DNA from: Ecdyonurus torrentis
Taxonomy: Eukaryota > Arthropoda > Insecta > Ephemeroptera > Heptageniidae
Assembly (NCBI GenBank): GCA_949318235.1
Contig: OX439132.1
Location: 2,904,258 to 2,968,257 of the forward strand
Reading direction: 5' to 3'
Length of the DNA: 64,000 bases
This document shows positions 1 to 12,535 of the stretch, in pieces. The notes beneath the pieces are model-generated. The model made no database searches. It was given only the letters and a program-made list of their open reading frames with translations, and was not told the origin of the DNA. How positions within the stretch are numbered: the stretch's first letter is position 1; each line of letters begins with the position of its first letter. A program made the position numbers and the translations under genes.

Positions 1-578
1 TTTAATTATAGGAAATATTAGCATTATTATTCATTTTCATGGATTTTCAAATTTTAACTTTAATAATAGAAAAAATGAAGAAAAAATAGTTAGAAAAGAC
101 ATTATTTTTTATGAGTTGAGTATACTTAATAATAATAAATAATAATAATACTATACCTTTTCTTTCTGCTTTTTTTTTTATATATAATCTTTTTTTTTTT
201 CGATTGAGAAGAAAAATAAGTATATGAATATAAAAAAAAGAAGAAAAAAAAAAAGAAAAAAAAAAAAAAAACTGTATGTTACCCACAAATAAAAATTAAA
301 TTTATGCTTCATTTGTCCAGTTGACTGCATTTTTAAGTGTTGTTTGGTACACAATAAAAAAAAAAAAAAAAAAAAAAAGGAACTAGTCTTTTAGGTTTTT
401 ATTTTATTTAAATAATAATAAAAAATGCTTTCATTTGGTTAACGAGGGATGAAATTAACTCTCTAAAAAGAAAATAAAAAGAAATAAATAAAGGGTGCAG
501 CGTGTTTTGTGACTTGCATGTAGATGCAGTTTTGGGACCTCCCTTCGTCTACCAAGTATTTTTGTTTGTATCGGCATG

Positions 579-609
<31 letters not shown>

Positions 610-1182
610 GGCCTGCATTTGACTGACATTGAAGAAAACTGTCAGAAAAAACTTCTTATTGAAATAACGACGAATTTTTCTCTTCGTTGACTTTGAAGAA
701 ATAAAAATTAAAAAAAAAAAAAAAATCTTTTGTATTTCATCAATTAAATTTTATTATTCATATTTTAAAAGATTATTTAAAACTTTTTAGTAGTTGTTTC
801 CCATGTCAACTTTTATTTGACTTTTATATTTTGAAAGTCGTTAATAAATGCAATAAGAAAAGAAATGCAGTTTTATTATTCTTGAGACAAATTATAATTT
901 AGTTTATTGAGTACTTGAACATTTTGTTATATTTGTAGAGTAAGGATTAGGGAAAGTAATAAAGTCGCCTTTGCTTCAACTCGACTGAAATAAATAATAA
1001 AATAAACGTAACTTGATGTGTGCTGGTGAACACCGCATTGTTTTTGTGACAAATAAGGAACACAAATGTGGCATCACAAAAGTAGAGGGAAAACTTGAGA
1101 GAAATAAAATCAATATTTCAGACTAAGAAACGTAATCACTTTTCGTTACCAGAGTAACAATAAATTTAACAATAAATTACTT

Positions 1183-1227
<45 letters not shown>
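1183..1227. repeat. Compound (TG)n-(AG)n microsatellite
   Basis: TG to 1204, then AG to 1227. The same TG-to-GA switch is seen at 27927-28070. Confidence 0.95.
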
Positions 1228-2189
1228 TGGGAAAATGGAAAATATTGAATATTTTTAACCGTACTACAATTTTTTTTTATTTGCTAAAGAGACGTAAAAT
1301 TGTATCTTCTTTACTAAAGTAATTTTTATTGACAAAATTGTAATGTATTTTTATAATTTTGTTCTTATTCTTGTTATTCTTAGCATTATTAATAAATATT
1401 GTGATAAACAGTTATATTATTGTATAGATTACGAAATATATATTCTCTGGTGTATACAAACTATAATATAGATGTAGATATGTGCAGCTAAGTCATTGTT
1501 TTGTTATTTGTACATCGAGATACCTGAAGAACACTTCAGTAGTTTGTACTTCAGCATGCAGTTTGTCTGCAACTTGACTCGGTGCAGCGTCATGACTGCA
1601 TCACTGCTCATGTGTAATCAAGCTAACTCTAAGTACACACAGTTGTATGCAACTAATGTACTGCACAGTCATCAGATGCAGTTTTTATCTAGTTAGTGCA
1701 CCCCACACTTTTTATCTTTTGTCTCTCAAACTAATTTTTTTTATCCATAAAAAAAAAAAATATATATAATAATAAAAATTTAAAAATAAAAAAATAAAGA
1801 GCAAGATATTAGCATTACAATAGCTACCTTAATTTTTTTTATATCTAAAAAAAAAAAATTCATCTATTTTTTTTTATTCGATAAAAAATAGTTACCCCCC
1901 GGGCAAAACAATGTTAATAAATTTCACAGTCCTAATTTTTTATAATTGTCAAATTGTACGAAACGTAATAAAAATTCAATTTTGCTTGCACAGCTGTTTG
2001 CAGAAGTTGGTTTTGTTTGTCGAGACGAGGCGGCTTTGGGATGAAAACAAAACAAAATCACGATTTATCTACTTTCTTTTTTATATTATATAAGATAGTA
2101 TAGAAATATGTAATAAAATTATATGATGTCCTTTTATGTAAGTTTTACGCAGCGTGTTATGTGTTGTGTAAATTATAATTTGTGATGAG

Positions 2190-2239
<50 letters not shown>
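2190..2239. repeat. Poly-A tract of about 50
   Basis: The longest homopolymer in the window. Other runs of 25 or more: 579-607, 3962-3995 (T), 13779-13826, 20580-20610, 33789-33818, 39649-39678 (T), 43952-43985 (T), 48411-48439 (T), 50611-50639, 53033-53059, 53294-53328, 59260-59292 (T), 59605-59649 and 61149-61179. Confidence 0.95.
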
Positions 2240-2241
<2 letters not shown>

Positions 2242-3257
2242 GAATATTTTAAATTGGGGGGTGAATTTGATTAGACATAACAAGCTTTCTCAATTTTTTT
2301 TTTACTTATTTTTTATTTATTTATTATTATTTTTTTAGCAATTGTATAAAAGTATATGAAAACTATGATGGCGAGAAGCCCATGTTAAAACACGGCATCT
2401 TAAATTGTTAAGACTATTTAGTATTTATTTTTAGAGGCCTATAATAAATTAATGTAATTTTTGGATTATTTTGTCTCATTTTTTTTTTTTTTTTTTTTTA
2501 AACATAAAGAATATTAAATGCTACACTTTCACAGAACGGCTTGACTGCAATGTTTTCCTTAATGAAAATACAGTCAGAGCAAAAGTGGCTGGCCATTATT
2601 AAATATGACAATAATTTTTAAAAGTATAAAAATATTGCGGAGCCAACTTATAGTTAAAATGTTTGACTATTTTATTTGAACATTTAGAACATTTAGTTGA
2701 GTGAGTGAGCAACATAAATATTTGATCTTATTAACCGTGATCTCAAAGTTAAGTGCTCACCGCGGGGTGCTAAATCTTCTTCATGTTTATCTTCTCTCTC
2801 TGGAGTCAAGAGAGAGAGAGAAAGCAATTTCAAAACACACCACTTTCTTCTCTCTCTCTTCCCTTGTTGCATTAACCAAAAGTGCATCTCCAACTTTACT
2901 GCCGCAAAGTGCACTCTAAAAAAAAAACAATAAAAAATAAAACTTTAGAATATTTATTTTATTTTCTCTTTCTCTCATTTCACACTTACAGCAAGTTTTC
3001 TGTTTATTTTACTTTAGTTTTTTTTTCTCTATACCATTGCCACAAAAACAATCGCGCAGTTTCTACATTTGTATATGTTGTGATTCATACACATGTTTGT
3101 TTTAATTTTGTAATAATGTAAGTTTCCAGATTTTTTTTATATATTTTTTTTATGATGTGCAAATTTTATAAGAAATTATTTGCACGTAAAATATGTTTTA
3201 AAGTATGTTAAGAAATTATTGTAAGATGGAGAATAGAAAATACCATACTGAATGAAG

Positions 3258-3315
3258 GAGAGAGAGAGAGGAGAGAGAGAGAGAGAGGAGACGAGGAGAG
3301 AGAGAGAGAGAGAGA
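3258..3315. repeat. Interrupted (GA)n tract
   Basis: GA runs broken by GG, ACG and AGG, so older than the pure runs. Confidence 0.95.
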
Positions 3316-3958
3316 ATAGTATAATAAATAATGTTATACGTTATATTATTAACCAAAATTTTAATATAAATTATCGAAAGAAAAAAACAAAAGATTTTTA
3401 TGAGGTAATTTTCCCCATTATGTATGTACATAATGAATGATGTATAAATTTATAAGACATACCTAGGCAACATGAGGTCCGAGATTGCATGCAGATGATA
3501 TAAAACGACTCGGGTGATTGCGATGCAAGCAAGCTCGACTTTTATGATCAATAAAATTAACATTAAGTACTGCACAGAGATCTAACTTTAGTTTTGTGTT
3601 GCTATTGATATTTTATTACAGTTTTATTGAGCTGTAATAAAGATAAATCGACTATGTGGTGTGAGATATACATATACATATATGACTATAGCAAATATAT
3701 GAGGTTCGTGAAGTATATCAAATCTTGTTCTATTGCAGAGATTTATGTATTTAAATATAACAATCAAGAGCGAGAAATACAAATCAAAACAAAAAAGACC
3801 ACAAATAATTGAGCAGAAAATATAAAGTAATTAGGTTAAGTACATGCACAACTAAGCTCTTTTATTTATTTATTTATTTTTATTATTTAGTATTCCAACG
3901 TTGCTTTATATTAGATCTCATAAGAAGAGCATTACAATTTTAACGACTATATTTGCAT

Positions 3959-4002
<44 letters not shown>

Positions 4003-4019
4003 GTCGTCATTGTGTTTTC

Positions 4020-4150
4020 GTTGTCATATAAGTATGCTGAACATGTTAACCTATTATGTTATGTAGTATAATCACTGTACAATATAGCATACATTATGTT
4101 GTCATGCATAAATATTGCTGCATTGAGCTATAGCATACGTATTATATTTC
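4020..4150 (-). mobile_element. Family B single-core copy
   Basis: Reverse-orientation core: TATGCTGAACATGTTAACCT, then TATGTAGTATAATCACTGTA and CAATATAGCATACATTATGT. The termini are indistinct. Confidence 0.6.
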
Positions 4151-5384
4151 GTGTTCGTGTGCATATTACACTCTTATGGTGAGCGTCATTAAAGCTAAAA
4201 GACATAAATTACGTGATTAGTTCTCACATAGCTCAGACTCCGACTGTCTGTCTCTCTATACTCAGACTAAGACTGTCTCTACTCTACTCTGCACGTATTG
4301 GTGAAATAAATGATTTTTTTTTATTCTACTTCAAAGAAAAAAAAAAGAAAAAAAAAAAAAAAAAGAATTGCGTCACGTTTTAAAATACGCTAGTCTGATT
4401 TTATCTGCAGGTATATATATTTTTTCTCTCCAATATATCAGTCAGTCCATGTCCACGCTCTACAGAACTTCACCCCCCACCCACCCACCCTACAGCAATA
4501 AAAATCCAATATGTCTCGATATTTAAATTTCTCTTGCAAAAAGAAGTAGCAGAAATAAAATTTGCAGAAGCAAAACTTGGTATAGATATCGGAATTTAAA
4601 TATTAAAATGTACAGTACTGCGTAAATCGTATGTGTGTACTGTACAGTATGGAGAAGAAATATAATATAGTCTCTCTCTCTCTCAATAAAACCAAATAAA
4701 TGTCCGGTAGCAAGCCCCCCAGGGGAATGCAATTCAATAAAACATAGCCACTTCTCTGTAGCGACGATACCTCACCGTTTTACCATGTTAAAAAAAATTA
4801 AAATATTTAAATTAATTTAAACAAAAAGACTTTTTATTATTTTATTTCATTTCTTCATTTTTTTCTTCCTTTTTTTTTTGTTAAAAAGTTTTTCTTGTTC
4901 TTGAAACTAATTTACATTTTCCTTTCCATTTTTATTTTTATTGAAAAAGACGAATGAGAAAATATTTTACATAAAAACAATCTAGCGGACGTGAAAACAA
5001 AATTGCTTTCTATAAATATTTTTTGTGAACTTTTTCCTTGGTGGATTAGTTTGGTATTATAGCAGCACTTTTCTTCTTTGGGTATCGTTTTATTTTTTCA
5101 AATTTAAAATAAAATTACGTTTTATACATCCATCGAGCAACGTTTTGTTATATTTTATTGAGAAACTTATTATTCCTGCTTTATTTTATGATATCATTCA
5201 TTCGTTCGTTCATTCTTTCATTCATTATAAGTAATTTTTCTCTGCTGTTTATTGTCTTTATTGTCAATTATTTCAAGAACAAAGATGTTTGTAACAAAGA
5301 TGTGACACTGTTAGCAAAGTAGATTGTATAAACTATATACTGTGGTGTACTGTAATATATCCATATATTTGAATTACAATAAAA
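4151..5384. other. Gene-free AT-rich stretch
   Basis: Contains a C-rich patch at 4471-4492 and short CT runs near 4668-4684. No exon, RNA gene or TIR element is recognised. Confidence 0.5.
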
Positions 5385-5520
5385 ATTAATGTCTCATGTT
5401 TTGTTGTTATGTTACAGGTAAGTGTGCTGTGCCGATGCCAATGAGTGACTGGCAGTGTCTATAACTGTGTACGTATATTTGTCAATATTTTGCCTGCCTG
5501 GGAAGCTTTGTATATATTTA
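5385..5520 (+). other. Repeat copy with zero-length-exon-like AG|GTAAGT
   Basis: A T-rich tract leads to TTACAG at 5412-5417, immediately followed by GTAAGT at 5418-5423. This is the juxtaposed acceptor/donor form of recursive (ratchet) splice sites known from long animal introns. The flanks share CAATAAAAATTAATG upstream, and a CAATATTTTG...CTG.GGAG block downstream, with the copy near 24370-24520. No coding exon can be placed here. Confidence 0.25.
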
Positions 5521-5671
5521 ATTACAATGAGCTGCTATACAGCGAGATCACGTCAAAGTTGAACTAAGACTAACTTAAATCTAAAGATATAGTTAAGACA
5601 TGGTAATAAATAGCAATTATAAAATAAACATGCAAGTTATATAGGCTCATATATAATACAAACTTGATATA

Positions 5672-5979
5672 TAGGGTGCATGCATTCATGTTAAGTCGTC
5701 GCCATGTTGGAGCACTCAATAACATGGGTGGCATAGGAAAATAACATAGGAAATGACAGTTTAAAAATAATAAGCAATATTTTTGAGAGCAGTTTTTTTT
5801 TTTAAATAGGCTAAATTAGTATCTCAAGTGTGTGAGAAAAATAATTATAACGAAAAAGTTAGCCGATTTCGCTAAGAAAATGGCCGAAAACTACGCTTGT
5901 CCTATGCTGAGCAATGTTATTCAGTACTCCAGTATGGCGTTCAAGCGTATTAAATATGACGTCATGCGAATACACCCTA
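5672..5979 (+). mobile_element. Family A TIR element, copy 1
   Basis: This non-autonomous element of about 308 bp begins TAGGGTGCATGCATTCATG and ends with the inverted counterpart GCGAATACACCCTA. It carries the family landmarks in order: GCCATGTTGGA, TATTTTTGAGAGCA, GTGTGAGAAAAATAA, TGTCCTATGCTGAGCAATG, CCAGTATGGCGT and TGACGTCATGC. It has no coding capacity; the overlapping 62-codon frame is incidental. Size, TIRs and TA-rich flanks fit a miniature inverted-repeat element (MITE) mobilised by a DNA transposase encoded elsewhere. Confidence 0.75.
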
Positions 5980-6117
5980 AGGCTCTCTGGAGTCTTTTTA
6001 TCAAGGACTTCTATATATAATTGATTTTTTTTGTATAAGGTGTAAGGTAGGTTTGGGGTCCATTAGTCAAACTAGCAACCTTATTTTGTCTGAGAATATG
6101 CACAGTGATTTATACAA

Positions 6118-6262
6118 CAAACATTCAATCAAGTTAGCAAGAAATATCTTAATAACAACATTTCTCAAAGAAAATAGTCCAAAACCACGTTTGTCCTATG
6201 CTGAGCAATGTTATCCACTGCTCCAGTATGGCGTCGAAGTGTATCCTCGCGAGGTTTCATGT
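6118..6262 (+). mobile_element. Family A element, truncated copy
   Basis: Only the right half is recognisable: TTTGTCCTATGCTGAGCAAT near 6190, then CTCCAGTATGGCGTCGAAG. The terminal TIR is decayed. It lies 140 bp after a full copy in the same orientation. Confidence 0.55.
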
Positions 6263-6679
6263 GCACATTCTAAAGTTTAGGTATATAGTCTCTAAACATT
6301 TGTGAGTGTAGATCGAGAGCCCCTATGTTGCCCATGCTACAAAATGTCATTACTTCAAGTCTTCCAGACGCTTGATCTCACAGCACTATAAATAACACAA
6401 AAAATTATCTCCGAGTCAAGCTCCGAGTCAGTTTTTTTTTATATATTTCTTCTTAGCGGCTCATTAGTTAAGTTTTTAAAACTAATTTAATAATTTAAAT
6501 AATTAATGAAATATGAAGCATAAAACAAAGATCCTCTCTCTCTCCATATTTTTTATGTATCCTGGGAGTGTCAGATTATAAACAAATCTTTGTGCTCCAA
6601 CTTAATTTCATGTTTTTAGTAATTATACATCTTTATGTGAAATGCATAAAATATTTAAGTTGTGCTGCAGTTTAATGGA

Positions 6680-6681
<2 letters not shown>

Positions 6682-6738
<57 letters not shown>
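6682..6738. repeat. (CT)n microsatellite
   Basis: Pure run of 57 bp. Confidence 0.97.
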
Positions 6739-6743
<5 letters not shown>

Positions 6744-7124
6744 AAAAAGGGATTCCTCAATTGTTGATATCGTTTTAAAGTCAATGGTAAAACAACTATC
6801 AGTATTATAAGTTATCATAAAAATTGCAAAACCATTATAATATTTTTTTCCCTTCTAATAAACCTATAGCATTTTATAAGAATCCAAAAAATTGTCAATT
6901 AAATTTTTGTTACATTTCTAATGCAGGTTACTTTAAGTGATTATACTATTATTAATGAGAAGGGTGGGGGGGGGGGGGGAGGAAAAAAATGGAAATAGGC
7001 TTTTCAATATATTTTGTGAGTTTCTTATTTTAAGCCTTTTTATTACAGAATAAACAATGTAAATTATCTCATCATCAACATAAATATTGATAAATTATAA
7101 TAAGAAAAATTATTATGCAGTATA

Positions 7125-7256
7125 TACGGTCATTTTACTAAAACATAAATTTCTATTGACATATGGGTATTTAGATAGAGTTTTGTGACAACTGAAATCT
7201 CCATCTGATTGCATTCAATGTCCATAAGACAACAGAAATTCATTTTTAAAGGAGGT
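7125..7256 (+). mobile_element. Family D small inverted-repeat element
   Basis: AATTTCTATTGACATATGGG, TTTAGATAGAGTTTTGTGAC and GAAATCTCCATCTGATTGCA are shared with the copies at 26308 and 52805. Ends are diverged. Confidence 0.6.
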
Positions 7257-7376
7257 AAACACTATGTTGTTTTTATAAGCTAAATCAACTTGTATTTTGA
7301 TGAAGATTTTATATTTTAAAAAAGAAAGATTCCCCAAAAATTATTTTAACACTTTTTTGAAATCATTCAATTAAGT

Positions 7377-8000
7377 GATAGCGGGAAACAAAGAATTTTG
7401 CTTTCAGTGAACTTTTACCCCCTACTGCAGGTTGGTCACGGATAATTGGGCTTACAAGCATAACTTATATAAATATGGAAAAACATATCTTGGGAATGTA
7501 ATTTGTCTTGTTTTGCTTACACCTAAAAATTTTAACATAAAAAACGACACATGGATCTTTTTAAAAGAAAAACAAATATAAAATAAACCTTACAAGCATT
7601 CTAAAATTGGGGCTGCAAAGTTACTTTCCCTTTCAAGAAACAAAGCGGCACCCTGCGGAAGACACAAGACCGTGGCGCGGTCACACATGTGTGCTCATTT
7701 AAGTAATTTATCTTCTCATTTCTCCCACCCTTCACCTCATCTCTCACCCCAGTTGGTAATGTTAGAAGAAGTGGGAGATTTACTTAAATTAAAGACATTT
7801 TTTAAATACGTTAATTAGTGCATTTATTTTCAAAATCTATCGTGTCCACTTTGCCAGTTTATTATCAGATAACTAGTTTATATTTTGGTTAAGTGTCACT
7901 ATGCGATGCCCAATAGTTTTCCTGTTATGATGCTGAAAAGTTGAAAATTGTTGCAAATTCTTTGTTTTTGCTATGGTGCCGACAACCATTTCCCGCTATC
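7377..8000. mobile_element. ~620-bp inverted-repeat element with inner hairpin
   Basis: The ends GATAGCGGGAAA (7377) and TTTCCCGCTATC (to 8000) are exact inverses, and CAAAGAATTTTG / CAAATTCTTTG lie inside each. A second inverted pair at 7696-7790 (ATTTAAGTAA...CTCCCAC and GTGGGAG...TTACTTAAAT) makes an inner hairpin. The middle holds a GC-rich patch (GCGGCACCCTGCGG, 7643-7656). No ORF. Confidence 0.5.
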
Positions 8001-8589
8001 GAAAGAAAAACTAAAAACTAAAGGGACAAAAATCTGCGCAAAAAAAAGTTTGCGAATTTTTTCTCTTGCATAATTGACTTATGCACATTAATATGACCTT
8101 ATTTAGCTAATAAAAACAACATGGTTTTTTCTAGCTTTAAGTACAAAATAAAATACCAGCTTTTTATTTTTCAATAAATAATTAATATCAGATCTTGACA
8201 AAAGTACGAGATCCTATATATATGAGACAAGAAATATATTATATGTTTTGTAAATGTTTGAACTACGACGCAATAGAGCACGTAGACTTTGGTGTGTAAA
8301 TTACTTAATTTGAAGAAAGTTTTGTGCGAGCAAGTGCCGCTGTCTGTCAATCACTATCATCAGCTTCAGATTTGAGCGATGTTTGCAAACACAAAAGTTG
8401 CTAAATATGGACACACACGATATAGACTTGGAGATACATACTAGCTTAGCTACATAATACAAAGTTAATCACCAATGTTGTGTAATGTTGCTTGCTTCAC
8501 TGTGACCTGGTGTCGAGCCAAAGTTTATAGGATACTTACACTCATTGTACTTAACATTAACAATCAATTTGTATTAGCTTATGACCAGC

Positions 8590-8697
8590 ATACAATGCAA
8601 GCACATGGAGATTTCAGTTGACACCATATTACATTTTATATAAATACATGTGATTTACATATGCCAATAGAAATTCATTTTTTAGTTAAAAGAACGT
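8590..8697 (-). mobile_element. Family D, partial reversed copy
   Basis: CATGGAGATTTCAGTTGACA and CATATGCCAATAGAAATTCA are reverse complements of family D landmarks. It lies just before the first B array. Confidence 0.5.
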
Positions 8698-8756
8698 GTA
8701 TAGTATACAAAATTAAATACGTACCAGCTCAATGTAACAATATTAATTTATGCTAC

Positions 8757-9268
8757 AAGTCATTTTATACTATACATAACATAATAATTAACATGTTCAG
8801 CATAATTACTTATGTTATTACAAAATAACAACATTTGTGCTCTACAATATAGCAAGTGTTCAATGAAGCAACATAATGTATCTATATTGTACAGTGATTA
8901 TACTACATAACATAATAGTTAACATGTTCAGCATAATTATGTACTTATGTTATTACAAAATAACAACATTTGTGCTCTACAATATAGCAAGTGTTCAATG
9001 TAGCAACATAATGTATGCTATATTGTACAGTGATTATACTACATAACATAATAGTTAACATGTTCAGCATAATTACTTATGTTATTACAAAATAACAACA
9101 TTTGTGCTCTACATTATAGCAAGTGTTCAATGTAGCAACATAATGTATGCTATATTGTACAGTGATTATACTACATAACATAATAGTTAACATGTTCAGC
9201 ATAATTACTTATGTTATTACAAAATAACAACATTTGTGCTCTACAATATAGCAAGTGTTCAATGTAGG
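8757..9268 (+). repeat. Family B tandem array, about four 131-bp units
   Basis: The landmark AACATGTTCAGCATAATTA starts at 8790, 8921, 9057 and 9189, giving periods of 131, 136 and 132 bp; one unit has a short insertion (TATGTA). Each unit also holds TTATTACAAAATAACAACAT, TTTGTGCTCTACAATATAGC and TGTACAGTGATTATACTACA. The units are nearly identical. The array leads into TTGCGT-free AATTACGTTTTA at its right, resembling the family B terminus. Confidence 0.85.
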
Positions 9269-9431
9269 ATTAGGATCAATTACGTTTTATTTTTTACGTG
9301 TATTGTAGGTAGCCACAGTGCACTTTACAGCTTTTCCCAAGTATTCTAGCCCCATAAGATTTTTATTTTTATTGTTAAAAGGTCATTATTGCCATTTACA
9401 TGATGCATGTTATTGCATTGAGGTTTTCAAT

Positions 9432-9613
9432 AACGTAATTTATGCCACATTTATGTGATCACAGCATAAATAATGCTAAATTAAATAAATTATAAATAAT
9501 TATGCTGAAGAAAATAAAATTTAAGCTATGTAACATTGTAATTATGCAGTATAGCATAAATTATGCTATATTGAACAACTTGTGCTGAAAATAAGCCAGC
9601 ATAATTATTACGT
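9432..9613. mobile_element. Family B-type short element without the 132-bp core
   Basis: Ends are ACGTAATTTATGCC and CAGCATAATTATTACGT, an imperfect inverted pair. The inside repeats TATAGCATAAATTATGCTA-like palindromes. It lies about 160 bp after the first array. Confidence 0.6.
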
Positions 9614-9722
9614 ATTTATTTTAATCCGTGTGCGACTCTATTATTACTGGCGCTAACAAGTTTGTGTTCGAGTGAGTTATGAGTTGTCTGTCTGTCACGC
9701 CTGCCGCTTTCTTTGCCAAGTT

Positions 9723-9760
9723 TGACCTGTGAGATCACCAGCAGATTGACCTCGTGACCT
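9723..9760. promoter_or_regulatory. Nuclear-receptor half-site cluster including a DR2
   Basis: TGACCT occurs at 9723-9728, 9747-9752 and 9755-9760. The last two are a direct repeat spaced by 2 bases. Only the motif is seen; binding and target are unknown. Confidence 0.2.
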
Positions 9761-9875
9761 CCATAGTCATGCAACTTCAATTACTTATTTATTTTATTGT
9801 TGTGCAATTCAATGTATGAGGAAATTGATTTTAAATTGATGTATGTGTGAAGTGTCAAGTTTAAATATTGCACGG

Positions 9876-9876
<1 letters not shown>

Positions 9877-9938
<62 letters not shown>
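9877..9938. repeat. (CT)n microsatellite, 62 bp
   Basis: Pure run. Confidence 0.97.
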
Positions 9939-9941
<3 letters not shown>

Positions 9942-10451
9942 AGAAATATATTAAAATCAATCATCTGTTCATTGTTCAATATACAATTTCAACAATGACT
10001 CAATTATTTATTGTTGTCAAAGTCGGCTACAGTAAACGTACGTTTCTATTGACCTGCGAACTTTATATATTTATATGTTATGTACTCGTATGCAAATTTT
10101 GTCACTGAATGCATGGAGTTTGTTAACTTATGTCTGGCATAACATTGAAAACAAAGCACACTCGAATGTGGCACTCTTTATTTTGTAATACTGTCTCTGC
10201 GTACGTGTACCAATAGCTTGAAGTTTTAATATTTATTATTTTCGATTTTCTTTATATTTTAATTCATTTTTCAAATTCAAATTATAGCATATATTTTGTA
10301 TATTGTAAAAAAAAAAAAAAAAAAAAGAAAAGAATAATAATAATAAAAAAATACGGTGTCCAATTTATTATTATTATTTTTTATTGTTGATTGTTGTAAT
10401 TTTCTTGGCGACTTTGCACTCACTGGACATTTCTTTTCCAAGACCCAAATT

Positions 10452-10476
10452 GGGGGGGGGGGGGGGGGGGGGGGGG
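10452..10476. repeat. Poly-G tract of 25
   Basis: Twenty-five consecutive G, unusual in such AT-rich DNA. Others: 6966-6979 (14 G), 40175-40192 (18 G) and 48794-48818 (G-rich). Confidence 0.95.
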
Positions 10477-10559
10477 AATTTGACAACTGTATAAATATTA
10501 TATTTTTTTAAACAGTGTTTTTCACTTTTGCGTGCAATATATTTTTTTTTTCACTTTCT

Positions 10560-10940
10560 ATATTTTAGCAGCAACAATTATTCAAGATAAATTATGCAGC
10601 AATATACGACCGTAAAATTCTCAATAATAATTATGCTGGCACAACGTAACATTTATATTGTACACCATAATTATTTATGCTATATTGTAAACATTATGCT
10701 GATGAATTACATAAGCTATTTACACATACTGAAAGAATAAATGATGTAATTTATGCTATATTGATGTTATTATAGCATAAATGTATAGTTAAATTATATA
10801 ATAAGATAATTATTTATGCTGTTCAACACTATATTTATGCTCATGTAATAGATATTATATTGTAGTTTAGCATAAATTTTGCTGCATGCATTGCTTAAAT
10901 TGTGGCGAAAATCTCATAATTTACATAATTATTACGTATA
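10560..10940. mobile_element. Decayed family B-type element(s)
   Basis: Many TTATGC/GCATAA palindromic words and an ATAATTATTACGTATAG right end. There is no clear 132-bp unit, and there may be more than one copy. Confidence 0.4.
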
Positions 10941-11534
10941 GTTATTTTTTTACGTACAGATAAACTACCGTGATTTATATTTTAAACGTGCAGATAAACT
11001 ACGTGATTTTTATTTTCAGAGCAGGTATTTATAACGAAACTTCCACAAAAACTTCATGAAACATGTACTGCAACCTAAAACTTAAATATCTCAATTAGTC
11101 TGGATGTTTATACGTGTCATTGTCATAGCTGACGTGAGGCTAATTAAGAAGTGATTAATTAATTGTCACACCTAGGTGTCTGTCTGTCTGTCTGTGTCCA
11201 CCACGTGACCTTGGTGAGTGACAGGTCACGCTCTCTCAAGACATTGACAACTCTCTGTACGTTACATATACATATTGTTGTACTTGACAATAACTCTATG
11301 TACATGTATGTACGTATTGTTGTACCTGACAACTCTCTGTACACGTATGTACTGTATGTACGTATTGTTGTATGTAATAATTACTTCAAATATACTGCAT
11401 GAGGCTGCCCTGAATATTAATTAATTACATTTCACCCGAGTGTCACTTCGTCTGTTACATTTCTCTATCGTGCAGATCTCTTACTTTTGCTTGAAAAGTT
11501 AACTTTTGATATTTGCTAACACAATACAATAGAG

Positions 11535-11790
11535 CTTATCGGCGGAGAATGTCAAACCCAGGCTCGCCAGAGTCATGCACATGCAGGCGGTGCGGCGTAG
11601 GTAAGGATCAAGAGCGGGAGATCTTCTCATTTCAACACTTTAACATTGCGGACCTATATACATGTTTTCATGTTTTTTTATTTTATTTTTATTTTTTGAG
11701 TAAATTATTGCACTGAGGTCAGATATATTTAAATGAGAAATACTAGACACTTTTACGTGTTTTAAGACAATATATTTTTTTCAACACATT
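11535..11790 (+). mobile_element. Repeat C (tRNA-like SINE candidate), altered copy
   Basis: AGCTTATCGG at 11535 matches the heads at 40853 and 63534, and AAATGAGAAATACTAGACAC near 11732 matches their tails. Between them is a GC-richer insert with an open frame (MSNPGSPESCTCRRCGVG) running into GTAAGG at about 11599. That could be an exon end with a donor, but its placement inside repeat C makes a repeat origin more likely. Confidence 0.35.
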
Positions 11791-12103
11791 TTTTATCCAT
11801 ACAATAATTTTATTTCATTGCTTTAAATTTAGTTTAATTAGTGATTCCTCAATTAATTGATTTAAGTTTAATTAGAGCCTCCGTATACAATGAGATAATG
11901 TGATGTGGATAATTGTGAACGCAGTAATAGAATAAACCTAAACAACGGCAAAACAAACAAACAAAAATGTAACGTGTTTTTTTCCCATGCCCAAGCTTGT
12001 TTTTATATGTACAAAAAACTGTCATAATTAACATAACAGAAGATCTAGGGATGTTCTGTAGCATCTCTCTCTCTCTCTCTGAATCTTCGTATCTAAATCT
12101 AAA

Positions 12104-12106
<3 letters not shown>

Positions 12107-12173
<67 letters not shown>
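12107..12173. repeat. (GA)n microsatellite
   Basis: A (CT)n stretch at 12063-12080 precedes it, giving an inverted CT/GA pair. The 132-codon minus-strand frame across it is repeat-derived. Confidence 0.95.
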
Positions 12174-12179
<6 letters not shown>

Positions 12180-12402
12180 AGAGAGATGATATCAGTGTCA
12201 AAGACCGGAAGTGAAGAAGCTATAGACATGGTGAGACAAGTCGTCACAAAAACTGTGCCGAGACAACCCCTAAACTTGTGAGTCTTTGTTGTGAAGTCCC
12301 TGCATACTGTATATATATTTATATATTATATACATATATGCATATACACAAGCAACACAGCATAGCTATTGTGTGCTTCACGTACATAAATAACAAAACA
12401 AC

Positions 12403-12535
12403 TAACAGTGATTGTACTACCATAATAGTTAACATGTTCTGCATAATTACTTATGTTTATTACAAAATAACAACATGTGTGCTCTACAATATAGCAAGTG
12501 TTCAATGTAGCAACAATTATATATACGTAATTTAA
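12403..12535 (+). mobile_element. Family B single-core copy
   Basis: One core unit: ACAGTGATTGTACTACCATA, AACATGTTCTGCATAATTAC, GTGCTCTACAATATAGCAAG, TGTTCAATGTAGC, ending in ATACGTAATTT. Confidence 0.7.

Larger units (their letters stand above)
1..3960. other. Gene-free AT-rich stretch
   Basis: Homopolymer tracts and the GA/TG microsatellites only. Frames such as 47-286, 2693-2914 and 2701-2919 are low-complexity or mutual shadows. No gene or TIR element is recognised. Confidence 0.6.

Noticed and set aside
8757..9268. The regular 131-132 bp array as a CRISPR array.
   Set aside because: Units are contiguous with no unique spacers, far longer than CRISPR repeats, and the DNA is eukaryotic.
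11849..12247. 132-codon minus-strand frame.
   Set aside because: Leu-Ser repeats from (GA)n with no recognisable domain on either side.
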